Source: an uncultured Sphingorhabdus sp. | GTDB taxonomy: Bacteria > Pseudomonadota > Alphaproteobacteria > Sphingomonadales > Sphingomonadaceae | Direction: 5' to 3' | Assembly (NCBI GenBank): GCA_947501885.1 | Contig: CANMXN010000001.1 | Location: forward strand, 1,054,001 to 1,118,000 | Length of the DNA: 64,000 bases | Shown here: piece by piece, positions 9,250-18,794 of the stretch | Position numbering within the stretch: position 1 is the stretch's first letter | Layout of the letters: the number at the start of each line of letters is the position of its first letter | Notes under the pieces: model-generated | The model's database searches: none | What the model was told of the DNA's origin: nothing | Seen by the model: only the letters and a program-made list of their open reading frames with translations | Program-made: the position numbers and the translations under genes

Positions 9250-10971
9250 TTATTCTGGATTAAATGCAACGCCTGGACTGCGCGGATCAGCATAGCCCAC
9301 CCACTTACCATTGATAAATTGCGCACCATTCACTTTAGAGCCGATATTTGAAACCAATACCGTACGTCCAAAAGCTGATAATTCAGAAGATTTTTCTGCT
9401 AAGAAAGTCCCAGCCTCTATCTGCACAGCATCACGTGCAAAATAGATATTCGGAAGCTCTATCGCTTTATCTAGCGGCAGACCAAAATCCAAAACACCAA
9501 TTAATGTTTTGGCGACATGCATGATAATACGCTTACCACCTGCGGAACCAAGAGCTAAAATCGGCATACCATTTTTATCGAACACAATTGTTGGTGACAT
9601 AGATGATAAAGGACGCTTGCCGCCCTGCACACGATTAGCAACTGGCGCACCATCACGCTCTGGTACAAATGTAAAATCGGTCAATTCATTATTAAGGAAA
9701 AACCCGCCCGATATAAGCTGGCTACCAAAAGGCCCCTCTACGGTCGACGTCATGCTCACAACGCTGCCGTTGCCATCGGCCGCAACAAAATGCGTAGTTC
9801 CTGGAATCTCTCGTTGCAATGCTGCGGTTCTTGGCTGTGCCCCTGGCGGCGTACCTGCATCATATTGACTAAGAGATGTATCAGCATTGATCAAACTGGA
9901 GCGCTTCGATAAATAGAAGGGATCAAGCAATCCTCTGATTGGCACAGAAACAAAATCAGCATCGGCCAAATATTTTTCACGATCAGCATAAGCAAGACGC
10001 ATTGATTCATGAATCAAATGCCAACTTTGCGGATTTTCAACACCAATAGCACCTAGGTTAAACCGTTCTAATTGCCCTAAAATTTGTAACACCGTTGATG
10101 CCCCCGACGATGGAGGGCCCATGCCGCAGACAATATATTCATGATAAGAACCGCATAATGCATCGCGTTCTATCGCTTTATAAGCAGAAAGGTCAGCTTG
10201 AGTTATATCGCCTTTATTAGCATGGCCGCTCTGTACCGTTTTAATAATATCATCGGCAATCGGTCCTTTATAAAATGCATCGCTACCTTGCGCGGCTAAT
10301 GTTCGCAATGTTTTGGCAAGCTCGGGATTTTTAATACGCGTTCCAACAGGTGCAGGTTTTCCATCGCGCCAATATAATTTTTGCGCTACAGGAAAGTCTT
10401 TCCATACACGTGCCAATCTGTTCAATCGGCTGTGCAAAACCTCATTAACCAAAAAACCTTCTTCCGCCAATTTAATAGCTGGCGCAAATAAAGTCTCCCA
10501 TCCTAACCTACCCCATTTCTCATGAGTCTTAGCCATAAGGCGCATATTGCCCGGTGTACCGACACTACGGCCTCCAAGAACAGCCTGTAAAAAACCCAAT
10601 CGGTCGCCATTTTCATCCAAAAATAGTTTCTCATCCGCACTCAATGGTGCTGTTTCACGACCATCGATAGTGGTCAGTGCACCATCATCACCATCAAAAT
10701 GTACCAAAAAACCGCCACCGCCAATACCGCTTGATTGAGGCTCGACAACGGTAAGCGCCAACATCATCGCCATCGCTGCATCTGCTGCGCTACCGCCTTG
10801 ACGGAGCATGGCTTCACCTGCTGCAGTTGCCCTTGGATCAGCAGAGGAAACCGTTCCAAGCGGTGTGATATCCTGAGCCGCCATACTGCTTGGCAAGGCT
10901 AACGTTATGAAAGATAGACCTATTAATTGAAAAGATATTTTAAGCGACTTAGACACTATATTTTTTTTCAT
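9250..10971 (-). CDS. ggt: Gamma-glutamyltransferase
   Basis: 573 aa; signal peptide; PGTTHFVAADGNGSVVSMTSTVEGPFGSQ catalytic Thr region and PLSSMSPTIVF. Confidence 0.93.
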   Translation of the reverse strand: MKKNIVSKSLKISFQLIGLSFITLALPSSMAAQDITPLGTVSSADPRATAAGEAMLRQGGSAADAAMAMMLALTVVEPQSSGIGGGGFLVHFDGDDGALTTIDGRETAPLSADEKLFLDENGDRLGFLQAVLGGRSVGTPGNMRLMAKTHEKWGRLGWETLFAPAIKLAEEGFLVNEVLHSRLNRLARVWKDFPVAQKLYWRDGKPAPVGTRIKNPELAKTLRTLAAQGSDAFYKGPIADDIIKTVQSGHANKGDITQADLSAYKAIERDALCGSYHEYIVCGMGPPSSGASTVLQILGQLERFNLGAIGVENPQSWHLIHESMRLAYADREKYLADADFVSVPIRGLLDPFYLSKRSSLINADTSLSQYDAGTPPGAQPRTAALQREIPGTTHFVAADGNGSVVSMTSTVEGPFGSQLISGGFFLNNELTDFTFVPERDGAPVANRVQGGKRPLSSMSPTIVFDKNGMPILALGSAGGKRIIMHVAKTLIGVLDFGLPLDKAIELPNIYFARDAVQIEAGTFLAEKSSELSAFGRTVLVSNIGSKVNGAQFINGKWVGYADPRSPGVAFNPE

Positions 10972-11042
10972 ATGATATACTCTTAAAACTTAATTTAAGG
11001 CTGCGATAATCTCTCAAGTACAAATTAACAATCACAAAGATT

Positions 11043-12104
11043 TTAAACGTCGGAGCCAATCGCCTCAGAAATTGACGAAAAACCATCTTGTATCAATAGT
11101 TTTTCTAAACCTTTGGCAATATTAACTCCAACATTTGGACCTTCATAAACCATAGAACTATAGAGCTGAACCAGAGATGCACCAGCTTTAATACGTTGAT
11201 AAGCATCCTGCGCATTAGCAATACCGCCTACACCAATCAGTGGTATATTACCTCCACAAGCAATGCGAAAATCTCTCAAACGTTGTAGCGCCAGATCCTT
11301 GAGTGGCGCACCAGATAATCCTCCTGTTTCACCTGCATATTTTGATAATAGATCAGGCCGTGTGACAGTTGTATTCGAGACTATCAAAGCATCGATCTTT
11401 TGTTCCATAGAAATGGTAACAATATCATCAATATCGTCATTATGAAGGTCTGGCGCTACCTTTAAAAATATCGGTAATTTTATATCAGACATAGAATGTG
11501 AAAGATATTCTTGACGCGCTTCCATAACCGTTGATAATAGCGCCTTAAGTTCTGGTTTTCCTTGCAGATCTCGTAAACCTGGCGTGTTTGGCGAGCTGAT
11601 ATTCACCGTTAGATAGTCGGCATAAGGTGCCATATTCTGCACGCCTATACGGTAATCCTCAATGCGGTTATTGCTATCTTTATTTGCTCCGATATTAATC
11701 CCTAAAATACCTTGCAATGGCTTTTGGCGCCCCTTTTTTATCCGTATCTGCGCCTCTACCTGGCCACCATTATTAAACCCCATACGGTTAATGACAGCAT
11801 TATCTTCCACTAACCGAAATAATCTCGGTTTTGGATTTCCTATCTGCGGTTTTGGAGTGAGCGTTCCCACCTCTGTAAAGCCAAAACCAAGACACAAAAC
11901 CTCGTGAAAGACTTCTGCATCTTTGTCATAACCTGGCGCCAATCCAATAGGAGACGCAAAATCCAAACCCGCAAGTGAAGAATGCAATATTCTGGGATGA
12001 ACATGCCGTGATTTCGGCATTACCTTTAACCCAACCAAACTAAGCCGATGTGCTTTTTCTGCATCGAGCGTAAAAATTAAAGGGCTAAGAGTTTTATAAA
12101 ACAT
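11043..12104 (-). CDS. pyrD: Dihydroorotate dehydrogenase (quinone), class 2
   Basis: 353 aa; VGTLTPKPQIGNPKPRLFRL, MGFNNGG, VNISSPNTPGLRDLQ, GVGGIANAQDAYQRIKAGASLVQLYS. Confidence 0.96.
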   Translation of the reverse strand: MFYKTLSPLIFTLDAEKAHRLSLVGLKVMPKSRHVHPRILHSSLAGLDFASPIGLAPGYDKDAEVFHEVLCLGFGFTEVGTLTPKPQIGNPKPRLFRLVEDNAVINRMGFNNGGQVEAQIRIKKGRQKPLQGILGINIGANKDSNNRIEDYRIGVQNMAPYADYLTVNISSPNTPGLRDLQGKPELKALLSTVMEARQEYLSHSMSDIKLPIFLKVAPDLHNDDIDDIVTISMEQKIDALIVSNTTVTRPDLLSKYAGETGGLSGAPLKDLALQRLRDFRIACGGNIPLIGVGGIANAQDAYQRIKAGASLVQLYSSMVYEGPNVGVNIAKGLEKLLIQDGFSSISEAIGSDV

Positions 12105-12337
12105 TCAAATACTCGATTAATTGAAACTGTGCATATAGTGATATAAATATATTATGCCAGCTATGATTTTTGTTATAAAATTACTATGATAGTAAATCAC
12201 TATAATAATAAAATTTTTAAATTTAATTAGGCACTTAAAGAAATAAAATAAAATAATTTACTAGCAATTATAGATAATCCCATTAAGATAAAATTGCGAC
12301 CTGGAGGGCTTGCGTTTTTAGCTCTTAGTAACTTTAG

Positions 12338-12368
12338 CCTCGTATCATATATGATACGAGGTTTTTTA
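12338..12368 (+). terminator. Orphan strong intrinsic terminator
   Basis: CCTCGTATCATATATGATACGAGG perfect 24-nt palindrome followed by TTTTTT. Confidence 0.75.
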
Positions 12369-12424
12369 TTCAAAACCCCGTATAATCTCAATATTTACTT
12401 TATTTCTTATTTAAGAATTATAAA

Positions 12425-12562
12425 TTAATCTTGGTTTGAAGCATTTTTTTGCCCTTTCCGTTTACGCAAATTTTTACGCAACTCCTCACGCAAACGCTCT
12501 TCACGTGTCAATTTACCATCCACATTTTGCTCAGTCTTTTGCTTATTGTCATTTTTACTCAT
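12425..12562 (-). CDS. Small highly charged hypothetical protein (45 aa)
   Basis: MSKNDNKQKTEQNVDGKLTREERLREELRKNLRKRKGQKNASNQD; below the ORF-track size cut-off, charged helical composition. Confidence 0.5.
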   Translation of the reverse strand: MSKNDNKQKTEQNVDGKLTREERLREELRKNLRKRKGQKNASNQD

Positions 12563-12648
12563 AAAATATTGCTGCCAAATTAATCATTATGATGCAAGTG
12601 GCTTGACAATAGCTTCATCTTATCGTCATAGGACAGCTCGAAATAGCT

Positions 12649-12723
12649 GCTGCTGTAGCTCAGTGGTAGAGCGCGTCATTGGTAATGACGAGGTCGGGAG
12701 TTCAATTCTCCCTAGCAGCACCA
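12649..12723 (+). tRNA. tRNA-Thr (GGT anticodon), CCA encoded
   Basis: Acceptor GCTGCTG/TAGCAGC, D-arm TAGCTCAGTGGTAGAGC, anticodon arm CGTCA-TTGGTAA-TGACG, T-arm GGGAGTTCAATTCTCCC, ACCA end. Confidence 0.95.
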
Positions 12724-12963
12724 CCGTTTATACCTTTATATTACAATTACTTATCTGTAGATAGAAACCTGAATATTGTCGCGCAATGTCCGAGGGTTGC
12801 ACGCTCTTAGTACAATGGTTCGAGCGCCAGAGACGCTCTGGAAGCCGCGGATACACTGAACTTTCAAGGAATATCTCTCTGGCCCAAACATTGGAGTCCA
12901 GATGCACATGGATGGTTTTGGGATAGAGGTTATTTTGAGGGAGTATATTCCCTGATGCTATGC

Positions 12964-14583
12964 TTATGCGAACCCGAACATGATTCGCTGACTGGCCCAG
13001 TCCAACGGGATATTGTTCTTCCGCATGATCTGGCGGCCGGTAAGGTCCGGCGGCTGTGTCCCATTGATGATGGCGGTTATAATATCAGGGGCCAGATAAC
13101 TGAAGCGAACCAGTTGGTACATATATCGTTTAGAATAATGCGCGACCATCGGCTGCGGGATATTGTGGATCAGATGATCCTGCGCTGCAAAGGCATTAGA
13201 GATGAGCCGAAGTAAGATTGGATCAGCCTCGCACTTTGCCGAACCCTGACCTGGAGCAATAGCGAGTTTTCGTTCGATGCCCCTTGATACCAGTTTCGCA
13301 TTGACGTTGATTTTATAACGGTCTTCATGCTCATTTAGGAGCAGATCAATAACAATGGCTTCGGCCATTACCTGCACTTTCACATCCAGATCAATTAGCA
13401 ACTTTCGTTTGTCGGCAATACTCATCGATGGAAGGTCGGCCACCAGCTTATCATTGTGATCGATTAGTCCCGCCAACACACCAATATCTCTCCCAACTAC
13501 TGAGGGAAGCGAAACCAGTTCGCTAACAATTGCATTCATCACGATCCGTTCGATCTCACCGCAGGGCATCCTCCATGCCGAGTTTTTCTTTTCACCCGGT
13601 TCCAACCGGGTCGTATAATAACGATAGAGCCTTGCTCCCTTGCGAGCTTGAGATGGGGACATTGATCTTCCCTCTGGATCAGAGATAAGGCCAGTCAACA
13701 AACTGGGGTTTTTAGATTTCTTGCCAAGAGCATTGTCGCGGCGATTGATTGCGAAGATGCTTTGCACTTCATCAAACAGCTCCTGTTTGATGATTGCTTC
13801 ATGCACGCCATTATAGATGGTGTCCTTGTGCCGCACCTTCCCAATGTAGATCGGATTATGCAGAAGCTTTGTGAGTGATCCTGTCCGAAACGGAATATTC
13901 CCGACAACCCGCTTGCCCTTATACAAGCGCTGCTTTGTTAGGTAGCCATCTGCAGCAAGCTCATCAACAAGTTGAGGCACTGATTTGAGTATGGTGTAAC
14001 GCTTGAACATGTGACGTACTGCTTTGGCCTCGGGACCGTTGATAACCAGCCTGCGATCCTTTAAGTCATATCCAATGGGAATGGGACCTCCCATCCACAT
14101 GCCTTTCTTCTTAGATGCCGCGATTTTGTCCCGGATACGTTCGCCAGTGACCTCACGTTCAAACTGGGCAAAGGACAGTAAAACATTCAATGTCAGCCGT
14201 CCCATGCTGCTCGTTGTGTTGAATGATTGTGTGACGCTAACGAATGAAGCTTCGTTTTCGTCCAGAATTTCAACGATCTTAGCAAAGTCCGCCAACGAAC
14301 GCGTCAGTCGGTCAACTTTGTAAACAACAATGACATCAACTTTTCCGCATTTCACATCATCAAGCAACTGGCTTATAGCAGGCCTCTTCATCGTACCTCC
14401 TGACCAACCACCATCATCATAGAGCTCGGGAACGGCTTCCCAACCCTCACTAGCCTGACTCAGGATATAGGCAGCACATGCCTCGCGCTGCGCATCCAGG
14501 CTATTAAAGTCCTGTTCCAGACCATCCTCTGTCGACTTACGGGTATAGACAGCGCACCGCAGCTTTTTAGGTTTGTCAGCCAT
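12964..14583 (-). CDS. Large serine recombinase (resolvase N-terminal plus recombinase domain)
   Basis: 539 aa; AVYTRKSTEDGLEQDFNSLDAQREACAAYI, YDDGGWSGGTMKRPAI, VYKVDRLTRSLADFA, QFEREVTGERIRDKIAASKKKGMWMGG. Confidence 0.95.
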   Translation of the reverse strand: MADKPKKLRCAVYTRKSTEDGLEQDFNSLDAQREACAAYILSQASEGWEAVPELYDDGGWSGGTMKRPAISQLLDDVKCGKVDVIVVYKVDRLTRSLADFAKIVEILDENEASFVSVTQSFNTTSSMGRLTLNVLLSFAQFEREVTGERIRDKIAASKKKGMWMGGPIPIGYDLKDRRLVINGPEAKAVRHMFKRYTILKSVPQLVDELAADGYLTKQRLYKGKRVVGNIPFRTGSLTKLLHNPIYIGKVRHKDTIYNGVHEAIIKQELFDEVQSIFAINRRDNALGKKSKNPSLLTGLISDPEGRSMSPSQARKGARLYRYYTTRLEPGEKKNSAWRMPCGEIERIVMNAIVSELVSLPSVVGRDIGVLAGLIDHNDKLVADLPSMSIADKRKLLIDLDVKVQVMAEAIVIDLLLNEHEDRYKINVNAKLVSRGIERKLAIAPGQGSAKCEADPILLRLISNAFAAQDHLIHNIPQPMVAHYSKRYMYQLVRFSYLAPDIITAIINGTQPPDLTGRQIMRKNNIPLDWASQRIMFGFA

Positions 14584-15034
14584 TTGTCCTTGACCTTGCT
14601 TGATGTCCGCTGCGTTTCTTTAATCCGAAAAAGCGAGGGCCAGACCAATGAGCGCCAGTTATCTCTCGCGCAATATGGCTGAGGCTGTCATAGTGACGGC
14701 CTTCAAATTCAAAACCGTCATCGCAAATCAGCACATGATAGCTTTTGTCATTCCATGACCGGACAAGGCGTGTTCCTGTCTTAAGTGAAATGGCATGCAT
14801 GTTACCCGCTTTTCCGGTGCGCTCGACGCGTTTGCGAAGCCGTTTAATTTCACGCTTGGTGGTGTTTGTCAGGCTTCCATGAATGCGCTCTTGCAGGCGT
14901 GTTGCGATCCCGCGCCGAAGCAAATCGGGTCCGATATCAGGTGCGGGTGATCGATAAGTATCACGCCACAAAGACCGCAACTGAACAGGCGACATTGTCA
15001 TCAGCTTGGCCAACTGCCCTTCAAGCGCGATCAT
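14576..15034 (-). CDS. DUF2924 domain protein
   Basis: 152 aa; LRSLWRDTYRSPAPDIGPDLLRRGIATRLQE and GTRLVRSWNDKSYHVLICDDGFEFEGRHYDSLSHIAREITGAHWSGPRFFGLK are typical of DUF2924; overlaps the recombinase start. Confidence 0.85.
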   Translation of the reverse strand: MIALEGQLAKLMTMSPVQLRSLWRDTYRSPAPDIGPDLLRRGIATRLQERIHGSLTNTTKREIKRLRKRVERTGKAGNMHAISLKTGTRLVRSWNDKSYHVLICDDGFEFEGRHYDSLSHIAREITGAHWSGPRFFGLKKRSGHQARSRTNG

Positions 15035-15279
15035 GAGGCTGCCAGTTCTGCTTTTTGAGCAGGTGTTTGCGTAATCCGATAGGCAGTGCCATCATCGCAG
15101 CTTTGTTCGCGCGCGAGGATAAAACCCTTCGTGCGTAGGCCAGTCAGGAAGGCACGTACGCTATGGGGTTGCCATTTGGTTGTTTTACATATCTCATCCA
15201 GCCTTGCCCCTTTCGCCCGTTTCAGCAGCGCAATTACGGTGGCGGACTTGGTTCGCGGTTTTGATTTAGCTAATGTCAT
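15031..15279 (-). CDS. DUF3489 domain protein
   Basis: Preferred start MTLAKSKPRTKSATVIALLKRAKGARLDEICKTTKWQPHSVRAFLTGLRTKG...DDGTAYRI with GGAG upstream; overlaps the DUF2924 gene. Confidence 0.82.
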   Translation of the reverse strand: MTLAKSKPRTKSATVIALLKRAKGARLDEICKTTKWQPHSVRAFLTGLRTKGFILAREQSCDDGTAYRITQTPAQKAELAAS

Positions 15280-15473
15280 TTTAGGTCTCCAATTTTGGAA
15301 CCGAACTCTCCGGCTCTTCCACTGACCCAAGCCGCGGATGGCACTAAAGACCTTGCGGCAAATCATATTTAATACATGTGACACGAACAGCAATGCTCGA
15401 ACTAGCAAGGAAGTCCAGTGGATTATTTGCAAATGATCGAGAGCTGCATATGGACTTCTAAGCGAAGTCAAGC

Positions 15474-15695
15474 ATGGGTTGCGGCATGGTAAATATCGAC
15501 GATGAAATTGATCCAATCAAAGTGCGAACCGGATTATTTGCAATTATCACCGCGAGATTAGAAGATGCGAATATATTAGCGGTTAAAGGCCAATCCAGGG
15601 ATTTGAATACCGCCTACGCCAGACACCACATCACAGATATTCAATCAATCTTGGATGAAATTCAAATTCAATTGGACGCTGCAGAACTGATCTAA
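15474..15695 (+). CDS. Hypothetical protein
   Basis: 73 aa ORF in an otherwise empty interval (MVNIDDEIDPIKVRTGLFAIITARLEDANILAVKGQSRDLNTAYARHHITDIQSILDEIQIQLDAAELI); no clear family. Confidence 0.45.
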   Translation: MGCGMVNIDDEIDPIKVRTGLFAIITARLEDANILAVKGQSRDLNTAYARHHITDIQSILDEIQIQLDAAELI

Positions 15696-15920
15696 TAGCG
15701 CTGGCCAGCGTAATGACTGTTTTAAACCTCAAATGTCGATCTGAAAAATCAGCTTTAACGACTGTATTTGGGTGGGAAGCAATCGTTCGAAAGCTCGGAT
15801 TCAGACGGCTGCTTATGGGCCGAAAGCGGAATGTCCGGTTTAGTCAACGAAATTACAAAAACCGACTTTCGTGCGTTGCGACCTTAGGTCCATGGCCGCC
15901 AATATCATGTTGCTTGCCAA

Positions 15921-16469
15921 CTAGTCAGCGTCGGTCAATTTGTTAGGCTGCTCTTGCGTCCGCTCTACTGCCAACGCCGCAGTCTTAGTTCCTAGTGAAC
16001 CTAATTCGCTTAGATCGATTATAGGCATTTGCCGAATGCAAAACTGGACTCCCGTGGTCGATCCACGCGGAAACCCATTCTGTACTGAAAACTTGTCCGT
16101 TTGGAGAATGAGGGATTCCCCTGGCATGATGGTTTTAATCACTTCGACACTCTGAGTCGGAGTTCGGTTCACGAAATGATAGACCTTCAATTCGATATTT
16201 CCACTGGTGTTAGCGACTAAAGGTGACCAGATATGGAACATGTATTTGGGTCCACTATAAACCTCTCGCTTTGTCGTTGAAGCATGGTCAGGCAACCCAC
16301 CTCTCTTCATACACTCAGTATAAAAGGAATTCATGATTGGATCTTCAGGCAACCCACCTCTCTTCATACACTCAGTATAAAAGGAATTCATGATTGGATC
16401 TTCAGGCGGTACCGTGTTTCCTAAGAGGAGAGGCCCGACTACCATAACAACCACTGCTTTGTAGAACAT
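15921..16469 (-). CDS. Hypothetical secreted protein with internal 19-aa duplication
   Basis: Preferred start MFYKAVVVMVVGPLLLGNT (signal peptide) with GGAGG upstream; PEDPIMNSFYTECMKRGGL occurs twice. Confidence 0.55.
   Translation of the reverse strand: MFYKAVVVMVVGPLLLGNTVPPEDPIMNSFYTECMKRGGLPEDPIMNSFYTECMKRGGLPDHASTTKREVYSGPKYMFHIWSPLVANTSGNIELKVYHFVNRTPTQSVEVIKTIMPGESLILQTDKFSVQNGFPRGSTTGVQFCIRQMPIIDLSELGSLGTKTAALAVERTQEQPNKLTDAD
16291..16404. repeat. Exact 57-bp tandem duplication (two copies)
   Basis: GGCAACCCACCTCTCTTCATACACTCAGTATAAAAGGAATTCATGATTGGATCTTCA at 16291-16347 and 16348-16404. Confidence 0.97.
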
Positions 16470-16595
16470 AACTTCCTCCAATATTGGGAACTTTAGGATT
16501 GATCGCACCGACGACCAATAGTTGCGACAATCAATTTCATGAACCAATCTCACTATCGCGCAAATAAACCTAACTCCACATAGCAAACTTTGCCC

Positions 16596-16646
16596 TGTCA
16601 AGCAGACGTTCTGCAACTGGGGCGCTTGCAGAACGTCTGCTTGACA
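16596..16646. repeat. Perfect 21-bp inverted repeat with 9-nt spacer
   Basis: TGTCAAGCAGACGTTCTGCAA-ctggggcgc-TTGCAGAACGTCTGCTTGACA. Confidence 0.95.
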
Positions 16647-16877
16647 CCCACTTGTTGCAGTTAAAGCTGCTTCGATGGAAAATAAAAGCAGTCGGTCAGC
16701 AAGCTCCCCAATTGTCGCAGTTCAATGCCAAATGAGCGATGCCTGCAAACCTGCCTTTGCTCTAGTGCGCACACTCCATTTTGAACGACCTAAATGTTTG
16801 ACTCTGCCGACAGTTCGCTAACATAGGCCCAGAGCGATAAGCTGCCCTTCGTTCAGGATCGTCTCATTTGCGCTGTA

Positions 16878-18794
16878 TCACACGACGTCGTTGTCGATCA
16901 GACTGGCTATAGATAAGGCAGGAGCAACGGCTTGGGCGAGTTTCTCAGACATCCCCGCAATGACCATCAGTGACTCCCGATAAGAGTCAACCCTCTGTCT
17001 TTCAGGATAAATCCGAGCAAACGAAGTCGTTATCACTCGCAGTTTGTCCAGCCATCTTTCCTCAGAGGATTCGCAAGCCGAAGCTAGAAGAATTTGACAG
17101 GCTATCGGGCTTCTTGAATCAATATCGCCACCTTTGAAGCGTCTGAAAACGATGTTGATTATATCGTCTGATAGCACAGCATCGCGCCACCTTACAGCTA
17201 TATGCAAATTGATCTCAACTGCTTGAGTAAACTGTTCTCCATTAAGACTCTCAACAATTTCAGTCACCCTCTTACGATAGTCGTCGCGCTTTGAGACAGG
17301 CAACTCGAAAGAGACTTGTAGCTTCCACATGCGATCCAGCCAGGCAGCTTCATCGGCCTGATTTAGCACTTCGAATGTATTATCAACATTTGCTGACTCT
17401 AGCTCATTAAGTCCATTCCAGCCTTTTCGAAATGCAGCAAACGGCGATGCTGCCCACAGCCAGAGACTGGCAGGGCTTTGGCTGAGATATTCCATCGTTC
17501 GCGCGCCTAAATCTGTCCAATCCGGCGGTCTTGATTTCTCTGGAATAATGTTCACAATCTCAACAGTACGCCTCAAAATTTGGGCATTGAGCGTCGATGG
17601 TTGTAGATGGATTGCATGCCAATAAGGCTCTGTTTGCAAGTCTCGGTAGTCAGACAGCCTCGCCCGATACTGAAAAGCTCCTAAAACTCTATCGTGCAGG
17701 TCAGGTCGTTCCACATTATGCTGATCCAGAATACGGGTAATGTGGGCCGCATGGACAAATTTTGCCAAACGCTGTGCATATAAAGGCCAGTCTTCTATCG
17801 TTCGCCCCCTAGCCCAAATGGCCGTCGTCGCTACATAGGTGACATGGAAATCCGCCATCCCTTGCTTGAAGATGCTGCTCTCAGGATTCCAGAGCAGGGA
17901 CAGGGCATTTGCAACTTTGCTGATGGCCTTGCCGTTTGCATGACTTACACAAGCGATTTCAAGTGCCGCTAAAACTGAGAGAGGATCAGGGGAGGAAACA
18001 AGATATTCAAACAGCGCCCAGCGTTCTTTTGCAGGCAAGCCTAGTGCAGCTTCACCGATAAGGTTGCTTCCCAAAATGGCAATCGGAGCTGCCAATCTCA
18101 GACGGCGGGCTAGCTGCCTCCCCTTTAGCTCATTGACCTTGTCCAGCCATGCTTTTTGAAACTCGTCAAGACTATCAGGAAGCTGGGCGAGTCCAATGAG
18201 GTCAATTAGATAATCTGAGGTTGCCCTTGCCAATATGTCTATTGTTGCGTTTTCTCCAACAAGGTCATCCGAGATTTCAGATAGATCGACTTCAGCATGT
18301 GCTTGAAGCTCTGTTTCCAAGCTTAGATATTCGGCTTGGGTTACTGGCCCTTTGTTCACGATCCTTCGCCAGTATGCCTCTCGGCGCAGTTCAAATCTGC
18401 CTTCAGCGAAAAGTTGATTGAGGCACCTTAGACGTGCAGGTTTGTCCTTCCCAAGCAAAGCAACATTTGAGAATCTGACTTCCTGATAGCCTTTGACGAT
18501 TTCCGCTGAGCCATCTCTATTAAGTCTAACAGCATCGCTGACCTTCACCCCTTTATGTGTAAAAAGCTCGGGATTTTCGCCATTAGCAACGGCCTGGAGT
18601 GTATCTAACAAGTGCTCCCGCACTACTCGATTATCAAAAATTCGGACGGTATCTTCAGCTGTAATGCCAATCATAGCTCGCAAATTAGCATTATTAAGCA
18701 TCGGCTGGGAGAGGCTTTGCGGCAGTTTTTGAAGCGTGTCTATGAGGAGGTATCGCGTAACCTCCTCTTGCGTAGGTTGGATTGAACTACTCAT
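16878..18794 (-). CDS. Uncharacterised 638-aa protein, partner of the upstream PIN-like/helical-repeat gene
   Basis: Long ORF whose start overlaps the stop of the 1438-aa gene by 8 bp; no family recognised; predicted mostly helical. Confidence 0.8.
   Translation of the reverse strand: MSSSIQPTQEEVTRYLLIDTLQKLPQSLSQPMLNNANLRAMIGITAEDTVRIFDNRVVREHLLDTLQAVANGENPELFTHKGVKVSDAVRLNRDGSAEIVKGYQEVRFSNVALLGKDKPARLRCLNQLFAEGRFELRREAYWRRIVNKGPVTQAEYLSLETELQAHAEVDLSEISDDLVGENATIDILARATSDYLIDLIGLAQLPDSLDEFQKAWLDKVNELKGRQLARRLRLAAPIAILGSNLIGEAALGLPAKERWALFEYLVSSPDPLSVLAALEIACVSHANGKAISKVANALSLLWNPESSIFKQGMADFHVTYVATTAIWARGRTIEDWPLYAQRLAKFVHAAHITRILDQHNVERPDLHDRVLGAFQYRARLSDYRDLQTEPYWHAIHLQPSTLNAQILRRTVEIVNIIPEKSRPPDWTDLGARTMEYLSQSPASLWLWAASPFAAFRKGWNGLNELESANVDNTFEVLNQADEAAWLDRMWKLQVSFELPVSKRDDYRKRVTEIVESLNGEQFTQAVEINLHIAVRWRDAVLSDDIINIVFRRFKGGDIDSRSPIACQILLASACESSEERWLDKLRVITTSFARIYPERQRVDSYRESLMVIAGMSEKLAQAVAPALSIASLIDNDVV

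Noticed and set aside
12814-13215. Open plus-strand frame NGSSARDALEAADTLNFQGISLWPKHWSPDAHGWFWDRGYFEGVYSLML...
   Set aside because: Preceded by an in-frame stop and runs antisense into the serine recombinase; at most a gene fragment, family not recognised.
15031-15516. Full 161-aa form of the DUF3489 ORF
   Set aside because: The first ~79 residues look non-coding; an internal ATG with GGAG gives the family-typical start.
16291-16404. Possible CRISPR-like repeat
   Set aside because: Only two directly adjacent 57-bp copies with no spacers; it is an in-frame tandem duplication within a CDS.
15921-16616. Full 231-aa form of the duplicated-repeat protein
   Set aside because: The track start lies inside the 21-bp inverted repeat; the internal MFYKAVVV start has an RBS and signal peptide.
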